NCBI GenBank assembly: GCA_946811695.1
Contig: OX328123.1
Span: 33,511,373 to 33,575,372 of the forward strand
Reading direction: 5' to 3'
Length of the DNA stretch: 64,000 nt
Origin: Gonocerus acuteangulatus
Lineage: Eukaryota > Arthropoda > Insecta > Hemiptera > Coreidae
Shown here: positions 39,815 to 45,000 of the stretch, piece after piece
How the letters are laid out: every line of letters starts with the position of its first letter
How positions within the stretch are numbered: position 1 is the stretch's first letter
The notes under the pieces: model-generated
The model's database searches: none
Told to the model about the DNA's origin: nothing
The model's input: the letters and a program-made list of their open reading frames with translations, nothing else
Translations under genes and position numbers: made by a program

Positions 39815-42029
39815 AATTTGAACCACTGTTATTTTCGGTCTCTAGGGGTTCTGAAACGCGAAATTTTCTAATCGGCACTTCCGGATTGTTTCATTGTATC
39901 AACCCTATAAGCGGGGTTCCTCCCTATGGGGGAGGGAGGAACCGCGCTAAAAGAATCGCTCAAGTAAACTAAACCAACAACTTCAAAGTTTTATGCACTT
40001 ATTTTTCCGATTCTCACCGTCCGATCAAAAATAATTTCAGAAACGTTTATGTAGGAAATGAATTGTGCTTTAGAATGATTTGTTTCCATTTAGAACGATT
40101 TATCAATAGTATTAAATATATTTAAGGCATACTAAAATTCTAGAACTGTTAATCTCTGTTAATATGTTTTCTCAAATACTTCCTTAACTCCGAATGTAAC
40201 CAAAATTAAATTATATTTGTTTGGATGAATTTCAAACACATAGAAAATATTTCAACTGAATTTAATAATTCTAGGTTCCCAAACTGAAAATTACTTAGAA
40301 AAACTAGTTGTATCCACTATTCTTGAAAACGTTTACAGATATCGTATCGCATTCGTTTCCGCACGTTAAAGAATCTATAAAAGGGATACCTTATTGCAAC
40401 AAATTTACTCTAAATCAGACCATTTTTAAGCTTATTATATTACTGTCATTAAGTATTATTCGAGCCGAAACTATTTCTTCGCAATTGTTTTCTTGGTGAC
40501 TAGATGGTCAATGACAGATTACTCATACAAATACCTCTATGATATTTCTTTAATGAAGGAAACCAAGGAAATAACAAACTTAGTGGTTACAAGAATGAAA
40601 GTAAACGTCATGGCCTTCAATAAATACCTATTGATCCCATTTGCAATTGTTAATTGGTGATAAATATATGTCAGGTGGGATATTCGAGTGGCCAGGCCTT
40701 AATATTTTACTATTAATACTGTACTTGAGTCTAAGTAAGGTTACATTTACTAATCTGCTTGGATCTCGTATCACAATGTGCATGCACATGTTTCAAATTA
40801 TTATAATAATTTTGTTTTGGGATCATGCAGACTTTGACATTTTTACTTAATTACTGTTATTAATATTATTGTTGCAATCGTTTACTATTTATATAAATTA
40901 TAATTATTATTTTAACTTAAATATTTTTTTCATTTTTTTTTTACTGCATTACCAAACCCTGAAAATCTATTACCTCCAAAAAAAGTAAACGTTAACTTCA
41001 TTACTTCATAACTTGCCCGACTGTGCTCTTAGCGAACTACATATTTGTAATACACTTTATGAATCTGGAACCTCCCCTGATTCTTGGAGGGAATCTATTG
41101 TGTTATTTTAAAACAAGGTATAGATGCGACCTCCTCATCGGGCTAATCCCCCCCCCCCTTTAGCCGCCACTGCATCATTGAATCTGCTAAGAATTCTAAG
41201 TGGGGAGCGGACAGAAGCTCTATGTTCAAGTTTTACCGTGGACATTCCTGGTCATTACTGTACTATGGCTGTGTCATGGGCGTATATAGGAAATAATTTC
41301 GGGAGGGGCTGAGAAAATTTCGGGGGGGGGGGGGGGGGTGAGACCATTTCCGGGGTATGGAAAAGGAAACATTTAGTAGTTGGAATAGTTTTAGGCAACT
41401 AAAACGCTATTACGCCTAAAATAAATTATTTTTTATTAACTAAGTGATCTTATTTAATTTATTTTTAAGGTTTTTATGAAACATTTTTACCATCAAATGA
41501 AAATTTCGGGGGGGGGGGGGGGGGGCTGCAGCCCCCGGCCCCCCCCCCCTTATATACACCCAAGGGCTGTGTAACATACTAGTCGGCCGGAGACAGTGCT
41601 CTTAAAATGTTGACCCCATCTAGAATACAGGACTACTCCTAAAATAAAGAAGGGATACCTTATGCTTAAAACACGTACTTAACCATGAATAATTGAATTT
41701 TACCAGCACAAATATGGTTCTAAATAACCCATTCTACAATAAATATATTCAAGAACGTCAGGTACGATGAGTACATCAAAAACATACCTACTAATAAACA
41801 TTACTAAGAAATTAATGTAATAAGTTCAAATTCATACCTGAAACCTTAGTTCGCCGATCGGAGGCTTAGCATAAGGAATAGCGGAGAAAGCCAGGAACTT
41901 CCTTCCAGATCTAGAGGTCATGGTGAACCCCCGGACTTTACCAAGGGGCATTTCCACAATAGGATCGTCATCGGCAGAGACACTTCTCCCGACGAACAGG
42001 AGTACAGCGAGGGCCTGTATTAGCAACAT
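362..42029 (-). CDS. B-type carboxylesterase, complete 10-exon gene
   Basis: A secreted or lumenal alpha/beta-hydrolase that should hydrolyse carboxylic esters. The coding exons, in gene order, are 41838-42029, 32854-33012, 20215-20353, 18760-18945, 15483-15676, 13571-13712, 12855-13033, 11653-11788, 8664-8799 and 362-539. All junctions are GT/AG with matching phases (0,0,1,1,0,1,0,1,2), and the total is 1,641 nt or 546 residues plus stop, the usual family length. Residues 1-19 form a signal peptide (MLLIQALAVLLFVGRSVSA). The oxyanion loop HGG is at 129-131. The nucleophile is Ser209 in GESGG, inside a good type-B signature starting FGGDPNQ. Glu331 lies in TSAEGL and His446 in GAIHNLE. Cysteines flank the EDCLYL block. 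There is no C-terminal membrane anchor or ER-retention signal. The gene is spread over 41.7 kb by transposon-filled introns yet the frame is open throughout. The subfamily (detoxifying, hormone-esterase-like or other) cannot be assigned from sequence reading. Confidence 0.93.
802..861. repeat. (TA)n microsatellite
   Basis: About 60 bp of uninterrupted TA dinucleotides. It lacks the flanking sequence of the Helentron-like families, so it may be independent of them. Confidence 0.95.
940..1815 (+). mobile_element. Helentron-like family 1, 5'-end fragment
   Basis: Begins near 942 with the same 5' end seen at 1817 and 38178: AAGTCCGACTCGCAGGAACT followed by GCATCATCTTAGCGC. A second degraded piece of this end (AAGAACTGCGTCATCTTAAG) occurs near 1485. 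No 3' hairpin end is found before the next copy starts, so this looks like a truncated copy abutting the full one. Confidence 0.55.
1817..3387 (+). mobile_element. Helentron-like family 1 element, full copy with nested SINE
   Basis: Starts AAGTCCGACTCGCAGGAACT, then CTTAGCGCGGTTCC. It ends in GGTTCCTCCC, a short loop, GGGAGGAACC and then GCGCTAAAA. The terminal hairpin arm plus GCGCTAA is the inverted match of the 5' subterminal TTAGCGCGGTTCC. A (TA)n tract lies inside, near 3169-3246. These traits (short subterminal inverted repeats, an internal simple repeat, a 3' hairpin) match non-autonomous Helentron/DINE-type elements. No replicase or helicase frame is present. A tRNA-derived SINE is nested at 1861-2084. 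Confidence 0.6.
1861..2084 (-). mobile_element. tRNA-derived SINE, family 1 (full copy)
   Basis: On the minus strand it starts GGGGTCTCCCGTGGTCTAAT, which contains a pol III A-box-like sequence. A B-box-like GGGTTCGATGCCC follows, then a body with GCGCTAATGACCTAGATG, and a poly(A) tail (printed as poly(T) 1862-1920). A 7-bp duplication CGGTTCC flanks it (1854-1860 and 2085-2091), which shows retrotransposition into the Helentron-like element. The head resembles a Glu-type tRNA, but it is not a functional tRNA gene. Confidence 0.85.
3388..4967 (+). mobile_element. Helentron-like family 1, truncated and tandem fragments
   Basis: Contains repeated internal pieces of family 1 (CCGATTGACATCGC near 3514 and 4213; CATGCAGAAAATGTTTCAAC near 4099 and 4450) and ends at 4967 with the same 3' hairpin and GCGCTAAAA as the full copies. 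A shorter (TA)n tract is at 4798-4826. The 5' end is missing. Confidence 0.6.
5584..5880 (+). pseudogene. Copia-type gag remnant
   Basis: Reads MSTDKLEGQSNCRGWKFQMT and continues in a second frame from MDAIEGKLEYP to about residue 60 (LNALEKVEFGAQQLIVNKM). This is the N-terminal gag pattern of Ty1/copia polyproteins: a Lys-Leu-Gly-x-Ser-Asn-Trp-type start, a WKFQM block, then a Q-rich helix. A frameshift lies at about 5655-5665, and the rest of gag-pol is missing after about 5850. AT-rich sequence upstream (about 4990-5400) could be the remains of its LTR, but I cannot define LTR ends. Confidence 0.6.
6843..8056 (+). mobile_element. Probable solo LTR inserted in (TA)n
   Basis: This 1.2-kb block separates two halves of a Helentron-like element. 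It begins TGTAATGATC and ends CACCACA, matching the TG...CA rule for LTRs, with TA repeats on both sides that hide the target duplication. A TATA box (CTATAAAAAGGGC, about 7238) lies roughly 400 bp in, as in a U3-R-U5 LTR. There is no gag-pol frame. The orientation is inferred from the TATA box only. Confidence 0.4.
7239..7245 (+). promoter_or_regulatory. TATA box of the probable LTR
   Basis: TATAAAA in a locally GC-richer stretch. The sequence following at about +30 (around 7270) would be the start of R if this is an LTR promoter. Confidence 0.4.
8664..8799 (-). CDS. Carboxylesterase coding exon 9 (catalytic His)
   Basis: Encodes residues 444-487 plus parts of split codons 443 and 488. The acceptor is TTTTTTTTCAG and the donor is GTAAGA. 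It carries the catalytic histidine in GAIHNLEYGF, at the place where the family usually has a GxxHxDDL block. The Asp/Glu residues after His are partly replaced, but the His itself is kept. Confidence 0.9.
9140..10045. mobile_element. Fold-back hAT-type non-autonomous element
   Basis: Flanked by an 8-bp duplication ATTTGTTA (9132-9139 and 10046-10053). Ends are CAGAGATGGGC and GCCCATCTCTG, the typical hAT terminus. Inverted similarity continues through arms of about 330 bp (9140-9470 and 9715-10045) made of degenerate units containing AATAAATTTGTATTC. There is no transposase. Open frames of about 90 codons read from both arms are products of this repetitive composition. The loop holds another insert (9468-9616). 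Confidence 0.85.
9468..9616. mobile_element. Small insert with homopolymer ends in the hAT loop
   Basis: A less AT-rich segment bounded by poly(T) on the left (about 9472-9487) and poly(A) on the right (9600-9616), with different base composition from the surrounding hAT arms. It could be a short SINE or retrotransposed RNA fragment, but no A or B box is convincing. Confidence 0.35.
11653..11788 (-). CDS. Carboxylesterase coding exon 8
   Basis: Encodes residues 398-442 plus the first base of codon 443, with GTGAGT donor and TTTAATAG acceptor. It includes the conserved beta strand before the catalytic His (GDVYFYHFDYIP), equivalent to the VYFYxF block of the family. Confidence 0.9.
11789..12854 (-). 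other. Carboxylesterase intron 7
   Basis: Mostly AT-rich sequence without a recognised gene. Around 12590-12650 the motif ATGTTAACAGACTTACTCAT resembles the GTGTTAACAGACACACATA that precedes (TA)n in Helentron-like family 2, suggesting an old relative. A short GC-richer inverted segment occurs near 12344-12375. Confidence 0.7.
12855..13033 (-). CDS. Carboxylesterase coding exon 7
   Basis: Encodes residues 339-397, completing Ser338. The acceptor is CACTTTTCAG. The donor is a weaker GTGATA, chosen because it keeps phase 0 with exon 8 and avoids reading into the intron. It holds the helical C-terminal lobe between the Glu and His of the triad. Confidence 0.82.
13571..13712 (-). CDS. Carboxylesterase coding exon 6 (catalytic Glu)
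   Basis: Encodes residues 291-337 plus one base of 338, with TTTTTCTAG acceptor and GTAAGT donor. The sequence FEFIPVIEE matches the family's PVxD/E block, and NPVPVFMGMTSAEGL carries the catalytic Glu331. Confidence 0.92.
14377..14600 (+). mobile_element. tRNA-related SINE, family 3
   Basis: A tRNA-like head with a B-box-like GTGGGTTCGATTC (about 14431) is followed by a body containing GGCATTAGCCCTATTCTGGC and a tail GTTAAAATTTAAATAAATGA. The body recurs in reverse at 19070-19170, and the tail motif recurs at 35165-35190 and (reverse) 47133-47152, showing a dispersed family. The A box is weak. Confidence 0.55.
14860..15070 (+). other. GC-richer block with TATA-like motif, possible LTR fragment
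   Basis: Within an AT-rich intron this stretch has TATAAAAG at about 14911 followed by GC-rich sequence (CAGCCAGCCGCTGCCTGG near 14990). The layout resembles the probable LTR at 6843-8056, but the sequence differs and LTR ends are not defined. Confidence 0.2.
15483..15676 (-). CDS. Carboxylesterase coding exon 5
   Basis: Encodes residues 227-290, completing Gly226, with TTTGTTCAG acceptor and GTAAGT donor. FHKAIAESGT is the conserved helix after the nucleophile elbow. GCPTN and PCLVKK form the next helix, where the family has the third disulfide cysteine. Confidence 0.93.
15993..16067. repeat. (TA)n microsatellite
   Basis: About 70 bp of TA repeats preceded by TATTA units. No Helentron-like flank is recognised. 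Confidence 0.9.
16412..16470 (-). mobile_element. 5'-truncated SINE tail
   Basis: On the minus strand GTGCTAATGACCCTAGCAGT is followed by an A-rich tail (printed as T-rich 16418-16437). It shares the GCTAATGACC block with families 1 and 2 but has no tRNA-like head. Confidence 0.5.
16834..16907 (+). mobile_element. SINE family 1, 5' half (interrupted copy)
   Basis: Starts GGGGTCTCCCGTGGTCTAGT with the B box GGGTTCGATCCCC, then stops at CCGGCA where the CACAGTG-ended element begins. The 3' half resumes at 18596 with GGCAGCAGGAATTTTCTCAT and a poly(A) tail to about 18680. Confidence 0.75.
17874..17979 (-). mobile_element. 5'-truncated SINE with target duplication
   Basis: A poly(T) run of about 58 is followed by GGGTGCGTCTACTGCTTAGG and TCATTAGCACC, the reverse of the shared SINE tail block. 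TCCAGACATTAA occurs on both sides (about 17863 and 17980), proving insertion. Confidence 0.75.
18231..18390 (+). mobile_element. SINE family 1, short copy
   Basis: Head GGGGTCTCCCGTGGTCTAGT, B box GGGTTCGATCCCC, short body with GAAATTTTCTCATCTCAGGG, then an A-rich tail from about 18356. It lies inside the CACAGTG-ended element. Confidence 0.8.
18596..18680 (+). mobile_element. SINE family 1, 3' half (interrupted copy)
   Basis: Continues the SINE begun at 16834. GGCAGCAGGAATTTTCTCAT matches the body of the copy at 18231, and a poly(A) run of about 50 follows. Confidence 0.7.
18760..18945 (-). CDS. Carboxylesterase coding exon 4 (nucleophile elbow)
   Basis: Encodes residues 165-225, with split glycines 164 and 226. 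The acceptor is TTTTTTAG and the donor is GTTTGT. It contains FLSFESPELPGNQGMKDQ, the usual loop before the serine, then Ser209 in GESGGSA. The second Gly replaces the more common Ala, which still fits GxSxG. Confidence 0.95.
19070..19172 (-). mobile_element. SINE family 3 fragment
   Basis: On the minus strand it reads GTCGTGGGTTTGATTCCCAA then a body containing GGCATCAGCCCTATCCTGGC, the same order as the copy at 14377. The B-box-like part is kept. Confidence 0.5.
19206..20097. mobile_element. Pogo/Tigger-like DNA transposon, deleted
   Basis: TA-flanked ends CAGTAGAACTTGGATAATTC and GAATTATCCATGTTCCACTG are the terminal inverted repeats of pogo-type elements, followed by further inverted GTTCGAATTATCC units. 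The 892-bp length and broken coding piece show an internally deleted copy. Confidence 0.85.
19470..19635 (-). pseudogene. Pogo transposase N-terminal remnant
   Basis: On the minus strand it reads MFKLRNYKTLTLSEKIAAIK, then a stop, then KKSEIAKDFGIPPNTLQTYL. This is the CENP-B-type helix-turn-helix at the start of pogo/Tigger transposases. The DDE domain is absent. Confidence 0.75.
20215..20353 (-). CDS. Carboxylesterase coding exon 3 (oxyanion hole)
   Basis: Encodes residues 118-163 plus one base of 164. The acceptor is AATTATTTAG and the donor is GTAATC. VLFHIHGGAFVMGAG carries the oxyanion-hole HGG, and MVIVNINYRVGIFG is the conserved strand and loop after it. Confidence 0.95.
20580..20815 (-). 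pseudogene. Jockey-like LINE, C-terminal end (3' part)
   Basis: Minus-strand reading NPLLHFSFQAIISYQS to LKRKWPRD resembles the end of jockey-type LINE polyproteins, which finish in an LKR-x(2-4)-DL motif. It continues the piece at 29705-29945. The two are separated by the hAT insertion. Confidence 0.55.
21462..22733 (-). mobile_element. Helentron-like family 2 element, full copy
   Basis: Reverse orientation: 3' end TTTTAGCACTTTCCTCCGAA at 21462 and 5' end TGACGGACTTTTT at 22733. It has an internal (TA)n at 21591-21673 and several GGGGGTTTACTCC-containing units of about 150 bp. No replicase is encoded. Confidence 0.65.
22947..24626. mobile_element. Tc1/mariner-like fold-back element (copy A)
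   Basis: TA-flanked ends CAGGGTATCACAAAAATAAT and ATTATTTTTGGGACACCCTG. Arms of several hundred bp are inverted copies (22947-23560 versus 24000-24626). The loop keeps a broken transposase piece. It serves as the empty-site reference for the transposon at 25236. Confidence 0.7.
23531..23930 (+). pseudogene. Tc1/mariner-like transposase remnant
   Basis: Reads TMELRRLAQATGVSRMTVHQ then ILWEKRLPSDYSK, a helix-turn-helix typical of these transposases. After a frame change ELRPGDQEQRSLFCRW, and after a poly-G run LQRVLWADESS, the place of the first catalytic Asp. Most of the catalytic domain is deleted. A duplicate fragment is at 24935-25235. Confidence 0.6.
25236..27725 (-). mobile_element. Transposon encoding the 570-codon arthropod family
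   Basis: 2,490 bp bounded by inverted repeats of about 100 bp: left CACAGGTCTACAA..., right complement CACAGGTCTACAACC..., with TTTGATTCGATGATTTTGG against TTTGATTTGATGATTTTGG and CTCTATCACGTA at both inner ends (about 25335-25346 and 27624-27635). TAA flanks it (25233-25235 and 27726-27728). The uninterrupted target GGAGTGATAATCTTAC is present in copy A at about 23962. Ends starting CAC with a 3-bp duplication recall CMC/CACTA-type elements, but I cannot assign the superfamily. Confidence 0.8.
25521..27233 (-). CDS. Putative DDE-type transposase, arthropod multi-copy family, one internal stop
   Basis: From an ATG at 27231-27233 the frame runs 570 codons to 25521 with a single TGA at 27153-27155 (codon 27, probably a CGA to TGA change). 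The longest stop-free part is the last 540 or so codons. The N-terminus has FCFICG and HKVCHSC, a possible C2-C2 zinc site, then CYFCNCH. A low-complexity acidic linker (about residues 140-175) follows. The C-terminal domain has FIDSS (Asp259), ICGDLK (Asp313), CFLC (332-335), PPLHIKLG (His381) and QGERFHQD (Glu511), spacing compatible with a DDE/RNase H fold with a zinc insert. I recall this family as repeated, uncharacterised proteins in arthropods; the transposase role is inferred from these residues and from the inverted-repeat context. Confidence 0.7.
28597..28765 (+). pseudogene. hAT transposase C-terminal remnant
   Basis: Reads AIKYTPVTLVDVER, stop, FSRFKSILRSDRHYFKFENF. This is the hAT C-terminal dimerisation block, which normally reads VERSFSxxKxIL. 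One stop replaces the Ser codon. The rest of the transposase is not recognisable. Confidence 0.75.
29705..29945 (-). pseudogene. Jockey-like LINE, C-terminal part (5' part)
   Basis: Minus-strand reading KLTIYKTIIQPIWTYGIELW, then NINQIQTFQPKVL, then NAPFYVNNNIHRDL, is the characteristic region after the reverse transcriptase of jockey-clade LINEs. It is broken by stops and then by the hAT insertion at 29696. Confidence 0.75.
30018..30077. repeat. 60-nt imperfect hairpin
   Basis: GAACTGTCCTTAAGAATGTT then CTGCT, loop ACACTTTTT, AGCAG and an arm AGCATTCTTAAAGACAGTTC. The stem is about 24 bp with one bulge, pre-miRNA-like in size. No further evidence of expression. Confidence 0.5.
30080..30660 (-). 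other. Degenerate coding-like tract, unassigned
   Basis: GC-richer than its surroundings. The minus strand has interrupted readings such as REGKTEQFIGKLRGRMKSLL and ILKHPLTTYPVVMMGKK. It is possibly a retroelement remnant, but I recognise no family. Confidence 0.25.
30727..32013 (-). mobile_element. Mariner element (1,287 bp)
   Basis: Flanked by TA (30725-30726 and 32014-32015). Terminal inverted repeats of about 28 bp share GTAAGGTCCATAAGTTTCCG. The length is standard for mariner. It is inserted in a Helentron-like copy. Confidence 0.92.
30790..31845 (-). pseudogene. Mariner transposase, DD34D, lightly broken
   Basis: About 350 codons from MFKLEYRAVIKFFCKEGLTP (helix-turn-helix) to the C-terminal CVELRGKYIEKQ. 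It carries the WVPHEL-region equivalent, VTGDET (first Asp), LLHDNA (second) and PDLAPSDFYLF (third), with 34 residues between the last two. There are three lesions: a frameshift near 31440-31500, an in-frame TAG just after HDNASVHTA at about 31059-31061, and a frameshift near 30862 in a T-run. The few lesions imply a fairly recent insertion. Confidence 0.9.
32415..32720 (-). mobile_element. tRNA-derived SINE, family 2
   Basis: A 16-bp perfect duplication CAGGAATGCAGTCTAA (32399-32414 and 32721-32736) brackets 306 bp. The minus-strand head GGGGGCGAGGTTAGCTCAGT has an A box, and GAGTTCAAATTCC is B-box-like. The body carries GTGCTAATGACCCTAGCAGT. The 3' end is a T-run rather than an A-tail. Confidence 0.85.
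32854..33012 (-). CDS. Carboxylesterase coding exon 2
   Basis: Encodes residues 65-117, phase 0 at both ends, with TTTTTTCTCTAG acceptor and GTAAGT donor. PPEAVPLWRGIRDA is the conserved N-terminal block, and EDCLYLSVYT matches the second type-B signature, with Cys expected in a disulfide. Confidence 0.95.
33474..34325. mobile_element. Longer relative of the poly-G hAT MITE
   Basis: The left part (GGGACCATTTCCGGGGTATG, then TAGTTTTAGGCAACTAAAAC) and right part (TTTTAGGCAACTAACATTTC, then GGTGCAGCCCCCCCCCTTAT) match the 41275-41564 element, with about 600 bp between them. A third relative is near 44565-44720. End duplications are not clear. Confidence 0.4.
34440..34790 (-). pseudogene. Copia pol remnant (start of reverse transcriptase)
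   Basis: Minus-strand reading ENRFSSLLNNDAFQEVDLPN then GMKPLKSNWVRIVKPGTN fits the conserved copia block before reverse transcriptase (a WxxAMxxE-type helix, VDLPxGxKPLxxKWV). SSRMHKPRR upstream resembles the RxSxRxxKPP linker. It is broken upstream and downstream. Confidence 0.65.
36455..37650. mobile_element. Large inverted-repeat (fold-back) structure
   Basis: Outer arms are about 200 bp: 36455-36655 contains GGTTATGAGAGCTAATGTAA and 37445-37645 its reverse complement. Inner units of about 85 bp, with CGCTCGCTTCGCTCGCTC and CAGTCAATCCAACTCGC, occur twice forward (36690-36775, 36970-37055) and once inverted (37058-37145), meeting at AATTCTATTAATT (37056). No transposase. The family is unknown. 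Confidence 0.6.
37768..38177 (+). mobile_element. Helentron-like family 1, 5'-end fragment
   Basis: AAGTCCAACTCGCAGGAGCT then GCGTCATCTTAGTACG marks another 5' end of the family, directly ahead of the full copy at 38178. No 3' hairpin before that. Confidence 0.5.
38178..39952 (+). mobile_element. Helentron-like family 1 element, uninterrupted copy
   Basis: 5' end AAGTCCGTCTCGCAGGACTG then CTTAGCGCGGTTCC; 3' hairpin GGTTCCTCCC...GGGAGGAACC then GCGCTAAAA. Internal (TA)n at 39726-39811. 1.78 kb and no coding frame beyond the Ile-Tyr artefact. Closest to the copy at 1817-3387. Confidence 0.65.
41034..41107 (+). pseudogene. LINE reverse transcriptase fragment
   Basis: Reads ELHICNTLYESGTSPDSWRE SIV, matching the N-x-x-L-x-x-G-x-x-P-x-x-W-x-x-x-x-V block early in LINE reverse transcriptases. 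It stops after about 25 codons. Confidence 0.45.
41275..41564. mobile_element. 290-bp hAT-like MITE with internal poly-G tracts
   Basis: 8-bp duplication GGCTGTGT (41267-41274 and 41565-41572). Ends CATGGGCGTATATAGG and CTTATATACACCCAAG are imperfect inverted repeats. Two long G runs (41323-41338, 41510-41526) and CTGCAGCCCC sit inside. No coding capacity. Confidence 0.75.
41838..42029 (-). CDS. Carboxylesterase coding exon 1 (signal peptide)
   Basis: Starts at an ATG at 42027-42029 and encodes residues 1-64 with a GTATGA donor. The hydrophobic leader ends near SVSA. Then VEMPLGKVRGFTM and FLAFSAIPYAKPPIGELRF, the classic mature N-terminus of type-B esterases. The start is supported by the leader and by the promoter just upstream. 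Confidence 0.95.
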
Positions 42030-42047
42030 CGGTTAGTCAGGAACGAC

Positions 42048-42079
42048 TGAATGCTCTCAAGGACACGCCGATCTCTATA
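42048..42079 (-). promoter_or_regulatory. Core promoter of the carboxylesterase gene
   Basis: On the minus strand GATATAGAG places a TATA box at 42076-42079. An arthropod-type initiator TTCAGT has its A at 42048, exactly 31 nt downstream of the first T. This predicts a 5' UTR of about 19 nt if no upstream non-coding exon exists. Confidence 0.55.
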
Positions 42080-45000
42080 TCTATTTGATAAGAATACTCA
42101 AGGGGACTCTTAACATATAGAGTTGCTGAGTAATCTCTCATCACAAGTCCCTCCTAATAGCATTGCTTGTCAGGTGTTTATGTTATATTTCGTTTCTTTA
42201 CATAATTTCGCCGAAAAAGAGGAAGAAAAGAAAACATTAAATAATATTCATGGTCCCTGAGAAAGGTCTAATGTTTTTTATAAAAGGTGCTCTATACCAC
42301 AAATTTGTTTCGTAATGTCACAGAAAAACAAAAATATTTTACATTTTTTTGTTGATGGAAGATAACTTGTGTTTTCATGATACGTGAAACATTATAAAAA
42401 CAGATTATGTCTCGTTTAAGACTAGCGAAGGCTTTGAGAGGACAGACAGAGGAAATAGTGTCTAATATTTATCCATCTAACTGAACGGGCTATAGATGGA
42501 ATAGTTCTAATCCCATATGCAGACGTCGAATAATTCTCCGACCTTCCGTTGAAAGATTCAGACCCCCCCCCCCCCCATAATGAAAGCTTCTCCATCCGTG
42601 TTAACCTGGAGATAAGCTCTCTGGTTACAATAAAAATTAAACCAATCTTACCTTACCAACAAAAACTTCTACACAATATCAGACAAGACTTCTGTAAAAA
42701 CATCTATGGACAAGCCTAATTACAAAAATACTAAAGAGCTGACATTTCTTAATCAAATTGCCTAAGTAGATACCAAGTTGACATTTAATGTGCGAGAGTC
42801 ACCTCAAACCAAATGACACATTACGAATGGCATTACATGTATAGGATAGCGAAGTACTTCTTCGAGGAGTAGATTTATGTATAAAGAGTGGCTTAAAGCA
42901 TTTCCATTTTCTCAAATGCTGTCCAATGATGATTGAAGGTCTGCCATGACTCCATGACATCTGCTAACAGAGCGACCGCCGCACAGTGGTTCAGATCCGC
43001 CCATCATGGTGCAAAAATCGAAAAACCCAACATTTTTTAAGAAACACCAAAACATGTCTAGAAGGTTCTATAGTAACCATATATTATATTAATTAAGACA
43101 TTTTAATTTTGTGTCCGTCCATTTAGTCTCTGAGACAGTTCAAAGATGGCTGTTCTATACATTTTTTTTTTTTTTTTTTTTTTTTTGAATTTTTATTGAA
43201 TAAAAGACAACGAATACAATAACACGTGTGTACCTCTATACCACACAAACACACTATTTCTAGGTTAACACTGCAGTGAATAAAAATAAAAGTTAACAAT
43301 TATTTATAAGGGAAAAATGTCACAAAAACCCTGACTTTTACTACTAACTACGTACTAAGACACATCATATAATGTTAATATAAATTAACGATAACTATAA
43401 TGATTAATGATATAATAATACTTAATTATAATGATAATGATAATAATTATTGAAGAGATATACACTGATGAGTAATAGGAGAGGTAATTAATTATTAATA
43501 GGCATAAAACTAATTGAAGCAAACTAAATTCATTAAAGACTGATTGTAGAAGACCTGTGTTTATGTTTGCAGCTTAGTACCTAAAGCTAGCTGCTAGTCC
43601 TAGCTAAGAGATAATAGGAGCAGAGATCAGGCAGTATACTAGATGTGGTTCTATACATGGGTGGTCAAACATTATTTGCAACCCTAGGATACTAGTCAAT
43701 TAATATGCCATGCTAATTTTTTATTTTTACAATTTTTTCTGTAATAAATGTACCATAGATGGACTACATAAATATGACAAAACGAGCGGAATATCTTGAT
43801 ATGAAGTTGGGTAACAGATTTTTAAAGTTAAGTATTTTTTAACACGCCTATGTGAAATTTAGAAAGGTTTTAAACATCAGCATCACCAGGAATCACGGAG
43901 TTATTTGTGTCAGCTTGTAGCCTTTACATTCCTCTAACAGAATACGTAAGGTTTGTATGCCCCTTTGGTATTGTGAGGGAATATTATGGGGAAAACCTAG
44001 GCTCGGCGCGCTACCTGCTGCGGTAGCAGGTAGCCCAGACCCTTTACCCATAGGTCATATGCTGGCACTAATTTGGGTCAGTATTCCTTGTGTTGTTCTT
44101 GAGTGAAGGTCTAGTGCACATAGATTTCTGCGAACCGATTTTTACTGAGAAGTAAAGGACAGATTTTGGTAAATTCCTTTTTTTTAACTTGGTCATTTAT
44201 TATGCTGTAATAAATTTGCACCGTTTATAAAAGAAGACAAATGATCAATAATGTGCTACATCTTGTGAAATATTTCCATGAAAAAGTCTGAATAATTATT
44301 TAAAATTATTATAGAGTGACATTTTTATTTTCGTATAAAAGTATGAAAGCCTGGGCACTGGGGTTCCATACGTTTAAACTGGCACTTTGAACGTTATAAA
44401 AACTGTTAACTGTTTTTTTTTGTCACTTAGTCCATAATAGATGATTGATCTTCAAATATAGAAGTGCCATTACCGAAAAAATAATTTAAGACACCTTTTT
44501 AAAAATTTTTTTTTTAATGGAGATGCTACGTAGAAGAGATTTTGGAGAGATCATAATTACTTCGAAATAATTGGGGGGGGGGGAGTATGGAATATTAACA
44601 ACCTAGTACTTGGAATAGTTCGCTACCTAAAACGCTATTGCACCAAAAAATATATATATATATATATTTTTTTTCTGAACTAACATTAAGTGATCTTATT
44701 TAATTTATTTTTGAGGTTTTCGATGATGGAAGACATACGATTAAAGAACTGTTATAATATATTTTTTTAAATGAAAATATTTGTCCTCCAGGTACTCATA
44801 TCTGAACTTCTAGATTCAGGTACAGTTCAGGCAACGAACAATTACAGATGTAAATGTTTGGAACAAAATTTTTGACTTCGTTACTTTTCTTTTGCTAGTT
44901 AGAAGGTCAATATATCAAAAGTCCCCGCCAGTAGTCTTTGAGCCGGAGGGGGGGGGGGGGGGGGGTAAAAGGTCTCATTTTTCGGGTTTTCACTTATATC

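Larger units (their letters stand above)
33013..41837 (-). other. Carboxylesterase intron 1
   Basis: 8.8 kb with GT at 41837-41836. Contains relatives of the poly-G MITE, a copia pol fragment, a large inverted repeat, a full Helentron-like family 1 element, a LINE fragment and a hAT MITE. The sequence at 35190-36340 shows no recognised feature. Confidence 0.85.
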
